From the NCBI RefSeq assembly GCF_014648675.1, contig NZ_BMRO01000001.1, positions 572,246 through 636,245 of the forward strand: a stretch of 64,000 bases of DNA, written 5' to 3'. The notes under the pieces were generated by a model. That model was not told the DNA's origin, made no database searches, and saw nothing but the letters and a program-made list of their open reading frames with translations. Below, in pieces: positions 34,596 to 43,177 of the stretch (position 1 is its first letter; every line of letters starts with the position of its first letter). The stretch is from Actinomadura livida. Lineage in GTDB: Bacteria > Actinomycetota > Actinomycetes > Streptosporangiales > Streptosporangiaceae. The position numbers were made by a program, and so were the translations under genes.

Positions 34596-37346
34596 ATGTG
34601 GGACGTGGTGCGCGGCATGCCGGTCTGCCGCCTGCTGGAGGTTCCGCGGCGGGACGCGGCGGACGGGCGGGACGAGTGGCGCGACCAGCGGCTGGCCGCG
34701 CTCGTGTCGGCGTACCACGCGGGCGGGGAGCCGGTGCTGGTCGGCTGGCGGCGCACGCTGGCGTCCGGTCCCACGGAGGTGTTCGTCGGCGGGGACGGGC
34801 TGCTCGCCGACCGCGCCGGGAGCGCCGCCACGCTCAGCCTCCCGGCGGGCGGCCGCGGCGTCCTGCTCCCGGAGGGCATCGCCGAGGACTCGATGGCGCA
34901 CTGGGTCGGCATCGGCGCCGTCGCCGACGGGCTGCTGGTGGACGACCTCCCCGGCGACGGCCCACGGGACGATCCCGCGCGGCCGTCCCTGGAGGACGGC
35001 CTGCTGTCGGTGTGGATGCAGCCGTTCGCCTGGCTGCTGGTCGCCGAGCCGATGACGGCCCCGGAGACCGAGCGGCTGGCGGACCGGCTGGCCGACCGGC
35101 AGCGGCACGCCCAGTCGATGGCGGAGATGTCGCCCGAGTACTCGGTCACCGCCGTCCGGATGGAGCGCCGCCACCGCGAGGTGCGCCAGGCGGCCACCTC
35201 CGGCCTGTGGCGGGTCCATCTGCTGGCCGGGGCGGCGACGCCGCGGGCCGCGGCGCGGGTCGCCGCGCTGGTGTGCGCGTCGGCCGACCTGAGCCGGCTG
35301 CCGTACGCGCTCGTCCCCGGCGCGGCGGGCCCGTTCGAGGCGAGCACGCAGCTGGTGGCGGCGCTGGCGCGGCCGCCGGTCCGGGAGGTCGCCGGGGTGC
35401 GGTTCGCGATGCGGCCCGAGTTCGACGTGACGCCGGAGTTCGACGCCGCGTCCGGGCCGGCGGGCGCGAGCGTCCCGCTGGGGCGCGTCCTGGACCGCAA
35501 CCGCCGCGAGGTCGGGCCGCTGTCGCTGCCGCTGTCCAGCCTGAACCGGCACACGTTCGTGTGCGGCGCGACCGGCTCCGGGAAGTCGCAGACCGTCCGG
35601 TCGCTGCTCACCGCCGCCGCGCACGCCGGGCTGCCGTGGCTGGTGGTCGAGCCGGCCAAGGCGGAGTACCGGCTGATGGCGGCGCGGCTGCCGGACGCGG
35701 AGGTCGTCGCGATCCGGCCCGGCGACGCGGACGCGATCGCCGCCGGCATCAACCCCCTCGAACCGGCGACGGGCCCCGACGGGCGGCCGTTCCCGCTGCA
35801 GACCCACGCCGACCTCGTCCGCGCGCTGTTCCTCGCCGCCTTCGACGCCGACGAGCCGTTCCCGCAGGTGCTCGCCGCGGCGCTGACCCGCTGCTACGAG
35901 CGGCTCGGCTGGGATCTGGCGCTCGGGGAGCCCGCCATCCCTGGGACGTCCCCCCGCTACCCGACCCTCGCCGACCTGCAGGCCACCGCCGAGCAGGTCG
36001 TGACCGACATCGGCTACGGCCAGGAGATCACCGACAACGTGCGCGGGTTCATCCGCGTCCGGCTGTCCAGCCTCCGGCTCGGCACGACCGGGCGGTTCTT
36101 CGAGGGCGGCCACCCCATCGACTTCGACGCGCTGCTCGCCCGCAACGTCGTCCTGGAGATCGAGGACGTCGGGGACGACCGCGACAAGGCGTTCCTGATG
36201 GGCACCGTGCTGGTGCGGCTGGTGGAGCACCTGCGGATGCGGCAGCGCCAGGGCGCCCCGGCGGGGCTGCGGCACCTGAGCGTGTTCGAGGAGGCGCACC
36301 GGCTGCTGCGGCGGAGCGAGGAGGCGGGCCCCGCGTCGCACGCCGTGGAGACGTTCGCGAGCCTCCTGGCGGAGATCCGCGCGTACGGGGAGGGGCTGGT
36401 GGTGGCGGAGCAGATCCCGTCGAAGCTGGTCCCGGACGTCATCAAGAACACCGCCGTCAAGATCGTCCACCGGCTGCCGGCGAAGGACGACCGGGACGCG
36501 GTCGGCGCCACGATGAACATCACCGACGACCAGTCGCAGTTCCTGGTCACGCTCACGCCCGGCGAGGGCGCCGTGTTCACCGACGGCATGGACTTCCCGC
36601 ACCTGGTCCGCATGCCGGACGCCTCGCACCTGGAGAAGGCGGCGCCGGTCGCGTCGGCCCGCGTCCTGGTGAGCCCGCGGAGCGGCACGTGCGGGGCGGA
36701 CTGCCGCGACTCCCCCTGCACGCTCCGGGACATGCGCACCGCCCAGCGCGCCCTTGAGGCCCGTCCGGAACTCGTGCTCTGGGCGGAGCTGGCCGCCGCC
36801 GCCCATCTGACCGGCTGGGGCACGCCGACCCTGTCCCCGTCCGTGCTCGACGGGCTGCCCGCGCGGCTTCGCGACTGCACCGTCTCCCACGCCGTCGACG
36901 CCGCCGTGGCCGCGCGCAGCGCCCGAAGCGACCTGGCCGGACATCTCGTGGACGCTCTGCACGGGCACCCTTGCGGGGCCGAGGAGAACGAGTTCTTCGC
37001 CACGCCTTACCGCTGGTGCCTCGTCCTAGAAGAACTTCAGGAAGCGCATAAGGTGAACGCCGACGCGGGCAGGCATCCCCGGAGCGAAGAATGGGCCGCG
37101 TTCCATGGCCGCGTCATTCCCGGCGACACCCTCGCCGACCAGCTCGGTCACATGACCGCGTGGTGGACTCGGGACCAGCGCGACCTGGAAGCCCGCAACA
37201 CCGCCCTCTGGGGCTCCACTTCGGCGATCGAAACCGCTGTGGGCGCTCTACGCGGCGATTCCGATTGGCAGGACCGGCTCCGGGAGGCGACGACCCGCCT
37301 CCGGGTTCCCGCGGGACTCCTGGACTCCTACGTCGTCGACGGCTAG
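34596..37346 (+). CDS. HerA/VirB4-type DNA-translocating ATPase
   Basis: 916 residues. The N-terminal 300 residues have no clear motif and may include the HerA barrel. The RecA-like core has Walker A FVCGATGSGKSQTV (Lys330), then WLVVEPAKAEYRLM, Walker B LSVFEEAHRLL (Glu565-Glu566), the sensor region VVAEQIPSKLVPDVIKNTAVK and HRLPAKDDRDAVGATMN, all characteristic of HerA/FtsK-like hexameric translocases. The tail (about 695-916) is specific, with a Cys cluster CGADCRDSPC and a helical C-terminus. HerA proteins pump DNA and normally pair with a nuclease (NurA, Sir2, DUF4297). Here the partner appears to be the DEDDh exonuclease 2 bp upstream. Confidence 0.87.
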   Translation: MWDVVRGMPVCRLLEVPRRDAADGRDEWRDQRLAALVSAYHAGGEPVLVGWRRTLASGPTEVFVGGDGLLADRAGSAATLSLPAGGRGVLLPEGIAEDSMAHWVGIGAVADGLLVDDLPGDGPRDDPARPSLEDGLLSVWMQPFAWLLVAEPMTAPETERLADRLADRQRHAQSMAEMSPEYSVTAVRMERRHREVRQAATSGLWRVHLLAGAATPRAAARVAALVCASADLSRLPYALVPGAAGPFEASTQLVAALARPPVREVAGVRFAMRPEFDVTPEFDAASGPAGASVPLGRVLDRNRREVGPLSLPLSSLNRHTFVCGATGSGKSQTVRSLLTAAAHAGLPWLVVEPAKAEYRLMAARLPDAEVVAIRPGDADAIAAGINPLEPATGPDGRPFPLQTHADLVRALFLAAFDADEPFPQVLAAALTRCYERLGWDLALGEPAIPGTSPRYPTLADLQATAEQVVTDIGYGQEITDNVRGFIRVRLSSLRLGTTGRFFEGGHPIDFDALLARNVVLEIEDVGDDRDKAFLMGTVLVRLVEHLRMRQRQGAPAGLRHLSVFEEAHRLLRRSEEAGPASHAVETFASLLAEIRAYGEGLVVAEQIPSKLVPDVIKNTAVKIVHRLPAKDDRDAVGATMNITDDQSQFLVTLTPGEGAVFTDGMDFPHLVRMPDASHLEKAAPVASARVLVSPRSGTCGADCRDSPCTLRDMRTAQRALEARPELVLWAELAAAAHLTGWGTPTLSPSVLDGLPARLRDCTVSHAVDAAVAARSARSDLAGHLVDALHGHPCGAEENEFFATPYRWCLVLEELQEAHKVNADAGRHPRSEEWAAFHGRVIPGDTLADQLGHMTAWWTRDQRDLEARNTALWGSTSAIETAVGALRGDSDWQDRLREATTRLRVPAGLLDSYVVDG

Positions 37347-37413
37347 GGCTGCTGGGCCTGCCCGTACGGGTACCCCGGCGACTGCCCGGGAAGCCCCGCG
37401 CCTCGCGGGCTGG

Positions 37414-38649
37414 TCAGGCCAGCTTCTCGAGGCGGTCGGCGGCTTCGGCGACGCCTCCGGCGGAGGCGATCGAGGTGCGGACGCGTTCGGCGGCCGCGCG
37501 GTAGGGGTCCTCCTTCAGGACGGCGGTGAGGGCCGTGCGGAGCTCGTCGGCGCGGGCGCGGGCATGGCGGACGCGGACGCCCGCCCCCGCGGACTCGACC
37601 TGCCCGGCGATCACCGGCTGGTCGTCCCGGACCGGCGCCACCACCAGCGGAAGGCCCTGGGCGAGCGACGCGCAGACGGTGTCGTGGGCGCCGTCGCAGA
37701 CGACGGCGGAGACCCGCTCCAGCAGCTTGTGGCGCGGGACCTGCTCCCGGACGAGGACGTTCGGCGGCGGATCGGGCAGCGCGCCCGGATCCGTCTCGAA
37801 GACCGCCTGGACGTCCACGCCGCGGACGGCCTCCGCCGCGACCCGGAAGAAGCGGTCGCGCACCGGGCCGTCCGGCGCGCCGAGGGTGACGAGGACGGCG
37901 GGCCGGCCGTCCAGGTCGTCCCACGGGAAGGCGCGCGGCGCGGGACGTTCGGGCGCCGGGCCGACGAAGGCGAAGTGGCCGGGGAAGAACGAGGTGTCGC
38001 CGATCAGCCCCGCCGCGGTGAACACCAGCACGAGGTGGTCGGAGAAGCGCAGGTCGAGCAGGTCCTCGATGCCGTGGTCGAGCTGGAAGTCGGCGATCAG
38101 CTCCCGGATCCACTCCTCGGCCCGCGGGAAGGCGGCGAGCGGCCGGGTGAACTCGGCGGACGTCGCGGCGGAGGTCGCCCATGGGAGCTCGCGGCGGCGC
38201 GCGGCGACGGGCGCGGCGAGGGCGAGCTGGTCGGCGATGACGGCGTCCGGCCGGAATCGGTCGATCGCCTTCTCGACGCCCGGCAGCATCGCGTGGCCGA
38301 GCGGGACGAGGAGGTCCTCCCAGAGGAAGCGGAGGGCGGCGAGCCCGCGCAGGTCCAGCCAGTCGCCGTGGAGCCCGTGCAGGCGCCGCTCGAAGTCCTC
38401 CTCGACGGCGCTGTAGAGCCGGGAGCCCGGGCGGATCCGGGGTTCGAGGGAAGCCCGGTGCCCGGTCCACGCGACCTTGTGGCCGCGCCGGACGAGCTCG
38501 GCCGCGACGGCGTTATTGGCGGTGACACTGCCGGCAGTGCCGTCGCCCAGCGGCGGGACCGCGAACAGGAAACGGCGTTCGGGGGTTCTCACCCGGCGGA
38601 TCCCGGGGTCTTCGAGCAGGGACGGAACCCTCACACGGCGGGCGTTCAC
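37414..38649 (-). CDS. GT1/MGT-type glycosyltransferase
   Basis: 411 residues from an ATG overlapping the ACP stop (ATGA). GT-B fold: N-terminal acceptor domain begins FAVPPLGDGTAGSVTANNAV, and the C-terminal sugar-nucleotide domain contains VLVTLGAPDGPVRDRF, VPRHKLLERVSAVVCDGAHDT and ASLAQGLPLVVAPVRDDQP, matching the UDP-glycosyltransferase signature region of macrolide/lipid glycosyltransferases. It ends the synthase operon, so it probably glycosylates the fatty product to make a glycolipid (inference). There is no membrane helix or signal peptide. Confidence 0.9.
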   Translation of the reverse strand: MNARRVRVPSLLEDPGIRRVRTPERRFLFAVPPLGDGTAGSVTANNAVAAELVRRGHKVAWTGHRASLEPRIRPGSRLYSAVEEDFERRLHGLHGDWLDLRGLAALRFLWEDLLVPLGHAMLPGVEKAIDRFRPDAVIADQLALAAPVAARRRELPWATSAATSAEFTRPLAAFPRAEEWIRELIADFQLDHGIEDLLDLRFSDHLVLVFTAAGLIGDTSFFPGHFAFVGPAPERPAPRAFPWDDLDGRPAVLVTLGAPDGPVRDRFFRVAAEAVRGVDVQAVFETDPGALPDPPPNVLVREQVPRHKLLERVSAVVCDGAHDTVCASLAQGLPLVVAPVRDDQPVIAGQVESAGAGVRVRHARARADELRTALTAVLKEDPYRAAAERVRTSIASAGGVAEAADRLEKLA

Positions 38650-38915
38650 CGGGCGGCTCCCGCGAGGTGGTCCGCGACGTCCCCGACGGTCAGGCCGAGG
38701 AGCTCGTCGAGGTCCAGGCCCGCGACGAAGGCGGGGAGGTCGGCTCGGTCGCCGTAGCGGGCGCGGAGCCTTGCGGCGAAGGCGGCGAACTCTATGCTCT
38801 CCAGAGCGAGGGCTCCGGTGAACGTGGTCTCCGGCCCGATCTCCACGTCGGGGAGGAAGTCCTCCCCTAGGACGTCGGTCAGTATCCGGACGACCTCTGC
38901 CAGGTCGTCATTCAT
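38646..38915 (-). CDS. Stand-alone acyl carrier protein
   Basis: 89 residues from the ATG at 38915, which overlaps the synthase stop (ATGA). The carrier fold is clear: NDDLAEVVRILTDVLGEDFL, then the phosphopantetheine Ser in ALALESIEFAAFAARLRARY (ESIEF replacing the usual DSLxx), and a final helix (LTVGDVADHLAG). It is the only carrier protein visible in the lipid-synthase locus, so it probably has to serve both megaproteins. An in-frame ATG at 38960 inside the upstream gene lacks a ribosome site. Confidence 0.9.
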   Translation of the reverse strand: MNDDLAEVVRILTDVLGEDFLPDVEIGPETTFTGALALESIEFAAFAARLRARYGDRADLPAFVAGLDLDELLGLTVGDVADHLAGAAR

Positions 38916-41900
38916 GCTCGGGCCTCCTCCATGCCGGTTCCGCCGGACTCCGCCGTCCAAGCCACGACGTGTCCTTCGACTTCGCGCGTCTGCACCGCCA
39001 TGACCGTGTCGCCGGTGGCGACGAGGAGCCGTTCGGTATCGGTGAAGGTCACGGCCACCTCCGGACGGTCTGCATCGGTGTTCATCGCTTGCAGTGCTGC
39101 TTGCTTCGCTGCGCGTATACGTGCGTCCTTTTCTCCTCGGGCGGGGTCGTCTTGGACCAGACCGATGCCTGCTGGTTCGGTGCCGGGCCGCACCAGGGCC
39201 ACGCCCAAGTCGGCGTCTGTTGCGATGGAGATGGTGAGGGGCTCGTCGAACGGTCCCGTGACCCGTGGCCCGTCATGGATTGTGAGTTCCGCGGGGAACA
39301 GGGGGCCGTGGCCGTTGCGCCATAGGTGGGCCCGGATGGCGTCCTTGGCCGCGATCCTTCCGAGCAGCCATGGGCCTTGCTCGAACGGCGGGAGGGCCTC
39401 GTACTCGGCGCGCTCGCTGGAGCAGAGGTACTGGCGCATGAGGAGATCGCGGGACACGGTCCCTTCCCAGCGTTTGCGGGCCAGGCACCAGCCGCCCGGC
39501 TGCGCTTCCCCCGTCCCGGACACCTCGGGGGTGAACTTCATCCGCCAGAGGGCTTCGTCGGTGTAGAAGCGGTGGGTCGTCCACCCGTCGACGCGTCCCC
39601 ATACCGTTCCGTCCGCACGGACCATCTCTGCTGCGCAACGCATCGTGGTGTCGGTCAGGGACTGGTTCCAGACGGTCGTTTCCAGACGTTCCCCTTCGGG
39701 TGGCAAGGGCCCGTACAGGGAGACCCGTTCGATCCCGACCGGGAAGACGGTTTGGTTGGTGTCGCCGTACACCTGGATCCAGTGGCAGCAGAGCTGGCCG
39801 ACGTTGTCCAAGAGCGCGCCTGGCGCGGGGAGCGGCGCAAGGACGGCGCGTACACCGTCCTCTGCGAGGGCCGTGATCTCGGTGATTCCGCGGAAGAGCG
39901 GGCCTTGGAACATCCAGCGTTCCTCGTACAGCCGTTCCGCGGTGACTATGGGCGGGCCTTCGATGCTCAGCGGCGTGCCGTCCTGTAGGGGTGACGGCGG
40001 GTAATGGTCGGCGAGCAGGACCGTCCCGTCCACGTAACCGTCGATGACGACCTTCACCTTGCCCGGCCTGGCGGCGCCGTCGACAACGCGGGCGTTGATG
40101 TCGGCGGTGGTGGGCGGGGCGGCCACGACCCAGCGGACGGCGCGGACGTCCTCGAACCCCACGACGACCGAGCCGGGCAGCAGGCTCCGCGCCGCGCCCG
40201 CCATGACCTCCAGCAGCGTCGCCAGCGGAACGATCGGGAACCTGTCCGACATGTCGGGCCAGTCAGGCGCCTGCGGGACCACGCAGTGGTCCCGCAGGTA
40301 CGGCATGGTCGTAAGCGCGAAAATACGGGACGCAGCGGACTCCCCCGCCACCGGCGCCGGGTCACGGGACGGCGCGGACGCCGCCCCGCCGCCGAACGCC
40401 TCCACGACGGCCTTCGCCCCCGTCGCCGCGTCGTTCAGCAGCGCCTCCAGCTCGGCCATGACGGGGTCGTCGGCCGGGAGCGGCGGAACTGCGGAGGTGA
40501 GCCTGATGGGCGCCACGGTACCCGCCAGGCTGACCATCGGCGTTCCGAGGTCCAGCGTCATGCCCGTGGCCGGCGGGGGCGGCGGCGACGCGCCGTAACC
40601 CTCGGCCCACAGCGCGGCGAGGACCCGCCGGAGTTGCGCCATCCCGTCCCGCTGCGGGACGTTCACGGCCATCGCCAGATGCTCCCGGTCCCCCAGCCCG
40701 TCGGCGACGAATCCCGGGAGGCTCCCGGGGCCCACCTGCACGAACGCCCGCACGTGGGCCGTGCCGTACAGCTCCCCGATCAGCCTGCTGAACCGGACCG
40801 GCTCGCGCAGATGCCGGACGACGAGGTCGCGCACATCGGACGGCGACGGCGGATAGGGAGCGACCGTCGTCCCCGACCACAGCGGCACCCGCGGCTCGTG
40901 CACCGGCAGGCCCTCGAACGCGTGCCGCACCTGCTTCTCGTACGCCTCGGCGTAGGGCGTGTGGAGGCCCGACCGGAACGGCAGCTCCTGCCCGAGGACC
41001 CCCTCGGACGCGAGCCGCCCGAGGATGTCGCGGACCTCCCGGGCGGGGCCGCAGATCACCGACTGGTGCGGGCAGTTGTCGTGGCTCACGAAGACACCGG
41101 TGCGTCCCCCGGCCGCCTCCGCCGCCTGCGCGGCTCCGCAGCCGAGCGCCGCGTACACGAGTTCGGGCATGCCCGCCGTCAGACCGTCGAGGGCGCCGAT
41201 CAAAGGGTCCGCCGCGTCCGCGTCGAGGAGCCCGGTGGCGATCATGGCCGTCCACTCACCGAGGCCGTGGCCTGCCGCGACGTCCGGTTCGACGCCGAGT
41301 TCGGCGAGCGCCGACGCCAGCAGGCGTCCGGTGCCGATCGTGTCCGCGGCGTGGCCGGCCAGGTCGGTGCTCCCGGCCGGCTCCGGCTTCGGCCAGCCGA
41401 AATGCTCGGCGACGTCGTCCACGCGCGGGGCGAAGGCGGGCTCGAAGCCAGGGAACAGGAAGGCCAGCCGTCCGCCCTCTGCGAGGAGCGGACGCGGTGA
41501 GAACCAGACGTCGCTGCGGCCTCGCCAGGCCGTTCCGCGCTGGACGACGGCTCGCGCCAGTTCAAGCCTGTGCGAGGTAGGGGCGACCATGGCGATCCGG
41601 CAGGGCAGGTCTGGGGCGACGTCCTCTGAAGCCCGTGCCAGGAGTTCCTCGTCGGGGACGTCCAGGGCCGCGGCCAGTTCGTCGGTCGTGCGGGCGGCCA
41701 GTCGCAGGACGGCCTCGCCCGACTCCGGCGCGCGGAGCCGCCGGGGCCGCCGCCTCCGCCGGACGCCACCGGACGGCGGCTCCTCCAGGATGACGTGCGC
41801 GTTCGCCCCGCCGAACCCGAACGCGTTGACCACGGCGCGCCGCGGGCCGTCCCCGCGCTCCCACTCGGCGGCCTCCCGCACGGGCCGCAGCCTGGCGTTC

Positions 41901-43177
41901 TCCAGCGCGGGATGCGGGTCGTCCACATGCAGCGTGGGCGGCAGCACACCGTCGCGCAGCGCGTAGGCCGCCTTGATCAGCCCCGCGATGCCGGCGGCGG
42001 GCATCGCGTGCCCGATCATCGACTTGACCGTGCCGAGGCCGATCGGCGGGCCGTCCGCGCCGAACGCCCGGCGCAGCGTCGCCAGTTCCGCCGCGTCCCC
42101 CGCCGGGGTGCCGGTGCCGTGCGCCTCGACCAGGCCGAGCGCGCCGGGCTCCGCCGGGTCGAGGCCCGCGTCCCGCCAGGCGCGCTCGACCGCCAGGACC
42201 TGCCCCTCCACCGGCGGGTTCAGCAGGCTCGCCGCGCGGCCGTCGCTGGACGACCCGGCGCCGAGGATGACCGCGTGGATCCGGTCCCCGGCCCGCTCGG
42301 CGTCCGACAGCCGTTTGAGCAGGACGATTCCGGTGCCCTCGGCGAGCAGGGTGCCGTCCGCCGCCCGGTCGAACGGCCGGATCGTCTCGCTCGGGCTCAG
42401 CGCCCGGAGCCGGCTGAGCGCGCTCCAGACGGTCGCGTGGTGGGAGTGGTGGACGGCCCCGGCCAGCATGGCGTCGGCCTGCCCGCCGCGCAGTGCCCGG
42501 ACGGCGTGCTCGACCGCCAGCAGCGCCGACGCGCACGCCGCGTCCAGCGTGTACACGGGGCCGCGCAAGTCGAACCCGTGCGCGATCCGGGACGCGGCGA
42601 AGCCCGGGACCAGCCCGGTCGAGGCGTCGGGGGCGTCCGGTCCCAGCCGGTCGCAGAACGCGCGGCGGATCTCCTCCAGCCGGGAGCTTCCGAGCTCCGG
42701 CACCAGCTCCGCGAGGATCCCGGCGATCTGGTGGGACGTCCCGACCCGCTGGTCGAACCGCGCCATGCCGGGGGTGAGGTGGCCGCCGCGTCCGATGACC
42801 ACGCCGACCGCGGCCCGGTCGGGCAGCCGTTCGGCGCCGCCGGCGTCCGCGATCGCGTCGCCGGCGGTCCGCAGCGCGAGGAGCTGGTCGGGCTCCATCG
42901 TCCGCACCGCCGCCGGGGTGATCCCGAACCGCGCCGGGTCGAACGTGGCCAGGTCGTCGACGAACCCGCCGCGACGGCAGTAGAACCGGTCGCTCTCTGG
43001 CGGCCGCCCGTAGGCGCCGGGGTCGTAGTAGAGCGCGGGGTCCCACCGCCCGGCCGGCACCTCGGTGATCGCGTCGAACCCGGCCAGGACGTTGCGCCAC
43101 AGCTCGGCCGCCGACCCGGCCCCGGGGAACACCGCCCCGGCGCCGACGATCGCGATCGGCTCCGGAGCGCGGCTCAC
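38912..43177 (-). CDS. Secondary-lipid synthase: KS-AT-DH-PPTase-like
   Basis: 1421 residues from a GTG overlapping the upstream synthase stop. KS (about 5-430) is intact: Cys215 in TLDAACASALL, His in VEAHGTGTP and His in VKSMIGHAMPAAG. The AT-like domain (about 565-890) has GHGLGEW with Gly638 where acyltransferases have the catalytic Ser. The double-hotdog dehydratase (about 950-1240) has His964 in YLRDHCVVP and Asp1124 in LLDNVGQLCCHW. The end (about 1260-1400) resembles a phosphopantetheinyl transferase (GRIAAKDAIRAHLW), but its Mg site reads GIGLV instead of the usual GIDxE. Architecture resembles PUFA and enediyne synthases. The DNA of the last 350 codons is visibly less GC-biased. Confidence 0.88.
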   Translation of the reverse strand: MSRAPEPIAIVGAGAVFPGAGSAAELWRNVLAGFDAITEVPAGRWDPALYYDPGAYGRPPESDRFYCRRGGFVDDLATFDPARFGITPAAVRTMEPDQLLALRTAGDAIADAGGAERLPDRAAVGVVIGRGGHLTPGMARFDQRVGTSHQIAGILAELVPELGSSRLEEIRRAFCDRLGPDAPDASTGLVPGFAASRIAHGFDLRGPVYTLDAACASALLAVEHAVRALRGGQADAMLAGAVHHSHHATVWSALSRLRALSPSETIRPFDRAADGTLLAEGTGIVLLKRLSDAERAGDRIHAVILGAGSSSDGRAASLLNPPVEGQVLAVERAWRDAGLDPAEPGALGLVEAHGTGTPAGDAAELATLRRAFGADGPPIGLGTVKSMIGHAMPAAGIAGLIKAAYALRDGVLPPTLHVDDPHPALENARLRPVREAAEWERGDGPRRAVVNAFGFGGANAHVILEEPPSGGVRRRRRPRRLRAPESGEAVLRLAARTTDELAAALDVPDEELLARASEDVAPDLPCRIAMVAPTSHRLELARAVVQRGTAWRGRSDVWFSPRPLLAEGGRLAFLFPGFEPAFAPRVDDVAEHFGWPKPEPAGSTDLAGHAADTIGTGRLLASALAELGVEPDVAAGHGLGEWTAMIATGLLDADAADPLIGALDGLTAGMPELVYAALGCGAAQAAEAAGGRTGVFVSHDNCPHQSVICGPAREVRDILGRLASEGVLGQELPFRSGLHTPYAEAYEKQVRHAFEGLPVHEPRVPLWSGTTVAPYPPSPSDVRDLVVRHLREPVRFSRLIGELYGTAHVRAFVQVGPGSLPGFVADGLGDREHLAMAVNVPQRDGMAQLRRVLAALWAEGYGASPPPPPATGMTLDLGTPMVSLAGTVAPIRLTSAVPPLPADDPVMAELEALLNDAATGAKAVVEAFGGGAASAPSRDPAPVAGESAASRIFALTTMPYLRDHCVVPQAPDWPDMSDRFPIVPLATLLEVMAGAARSLLPGSVVVGFEDVRAVRWVVAAPPTTADINARVVDGAARPGKVKVVIDGYVDGTVLLADHYPPSPLQDGTPLSIEGPPIVTAERLYEERWMFQGPLFRGITEITALAEDGVRAVLAPLPAPGALLDNVGQLCCHWIQVYGDTNQTVFPVGIERVSLYGPLPPEGERLETTVWNQSLTDTTMRCAAEMVRADGTVWGRVDGWTTHRFYTDEALWRMKFTPEVSGTGEAQPGGWCLARKRWEGTVSRDLLMRQYLCSSERAEYEALPPFEQGPWLLGRIAAKDAIRAHLWRNGHGPLFPAELTIHDGPRVTGPFDEPLTISIATDADLGVALVRPGTEPAGIGLVQDDPARGEKDARIRAAKQAALQAMNTDADRPEVAVTFTDTERLLVATGDTVMAVQTREVEGHVVAWTAESGGTGMEEARA

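Noticed and set aside
37343..37413. C-terminal fragment of another gene after the glycosyltransferase stop
   Set aside because: A shifted frame reads a Pro/Gln-rich tail (SPGYPYGQAQQP), but it is contiguous with a shadow frame of the glycosyltransferase and has no start of its own.
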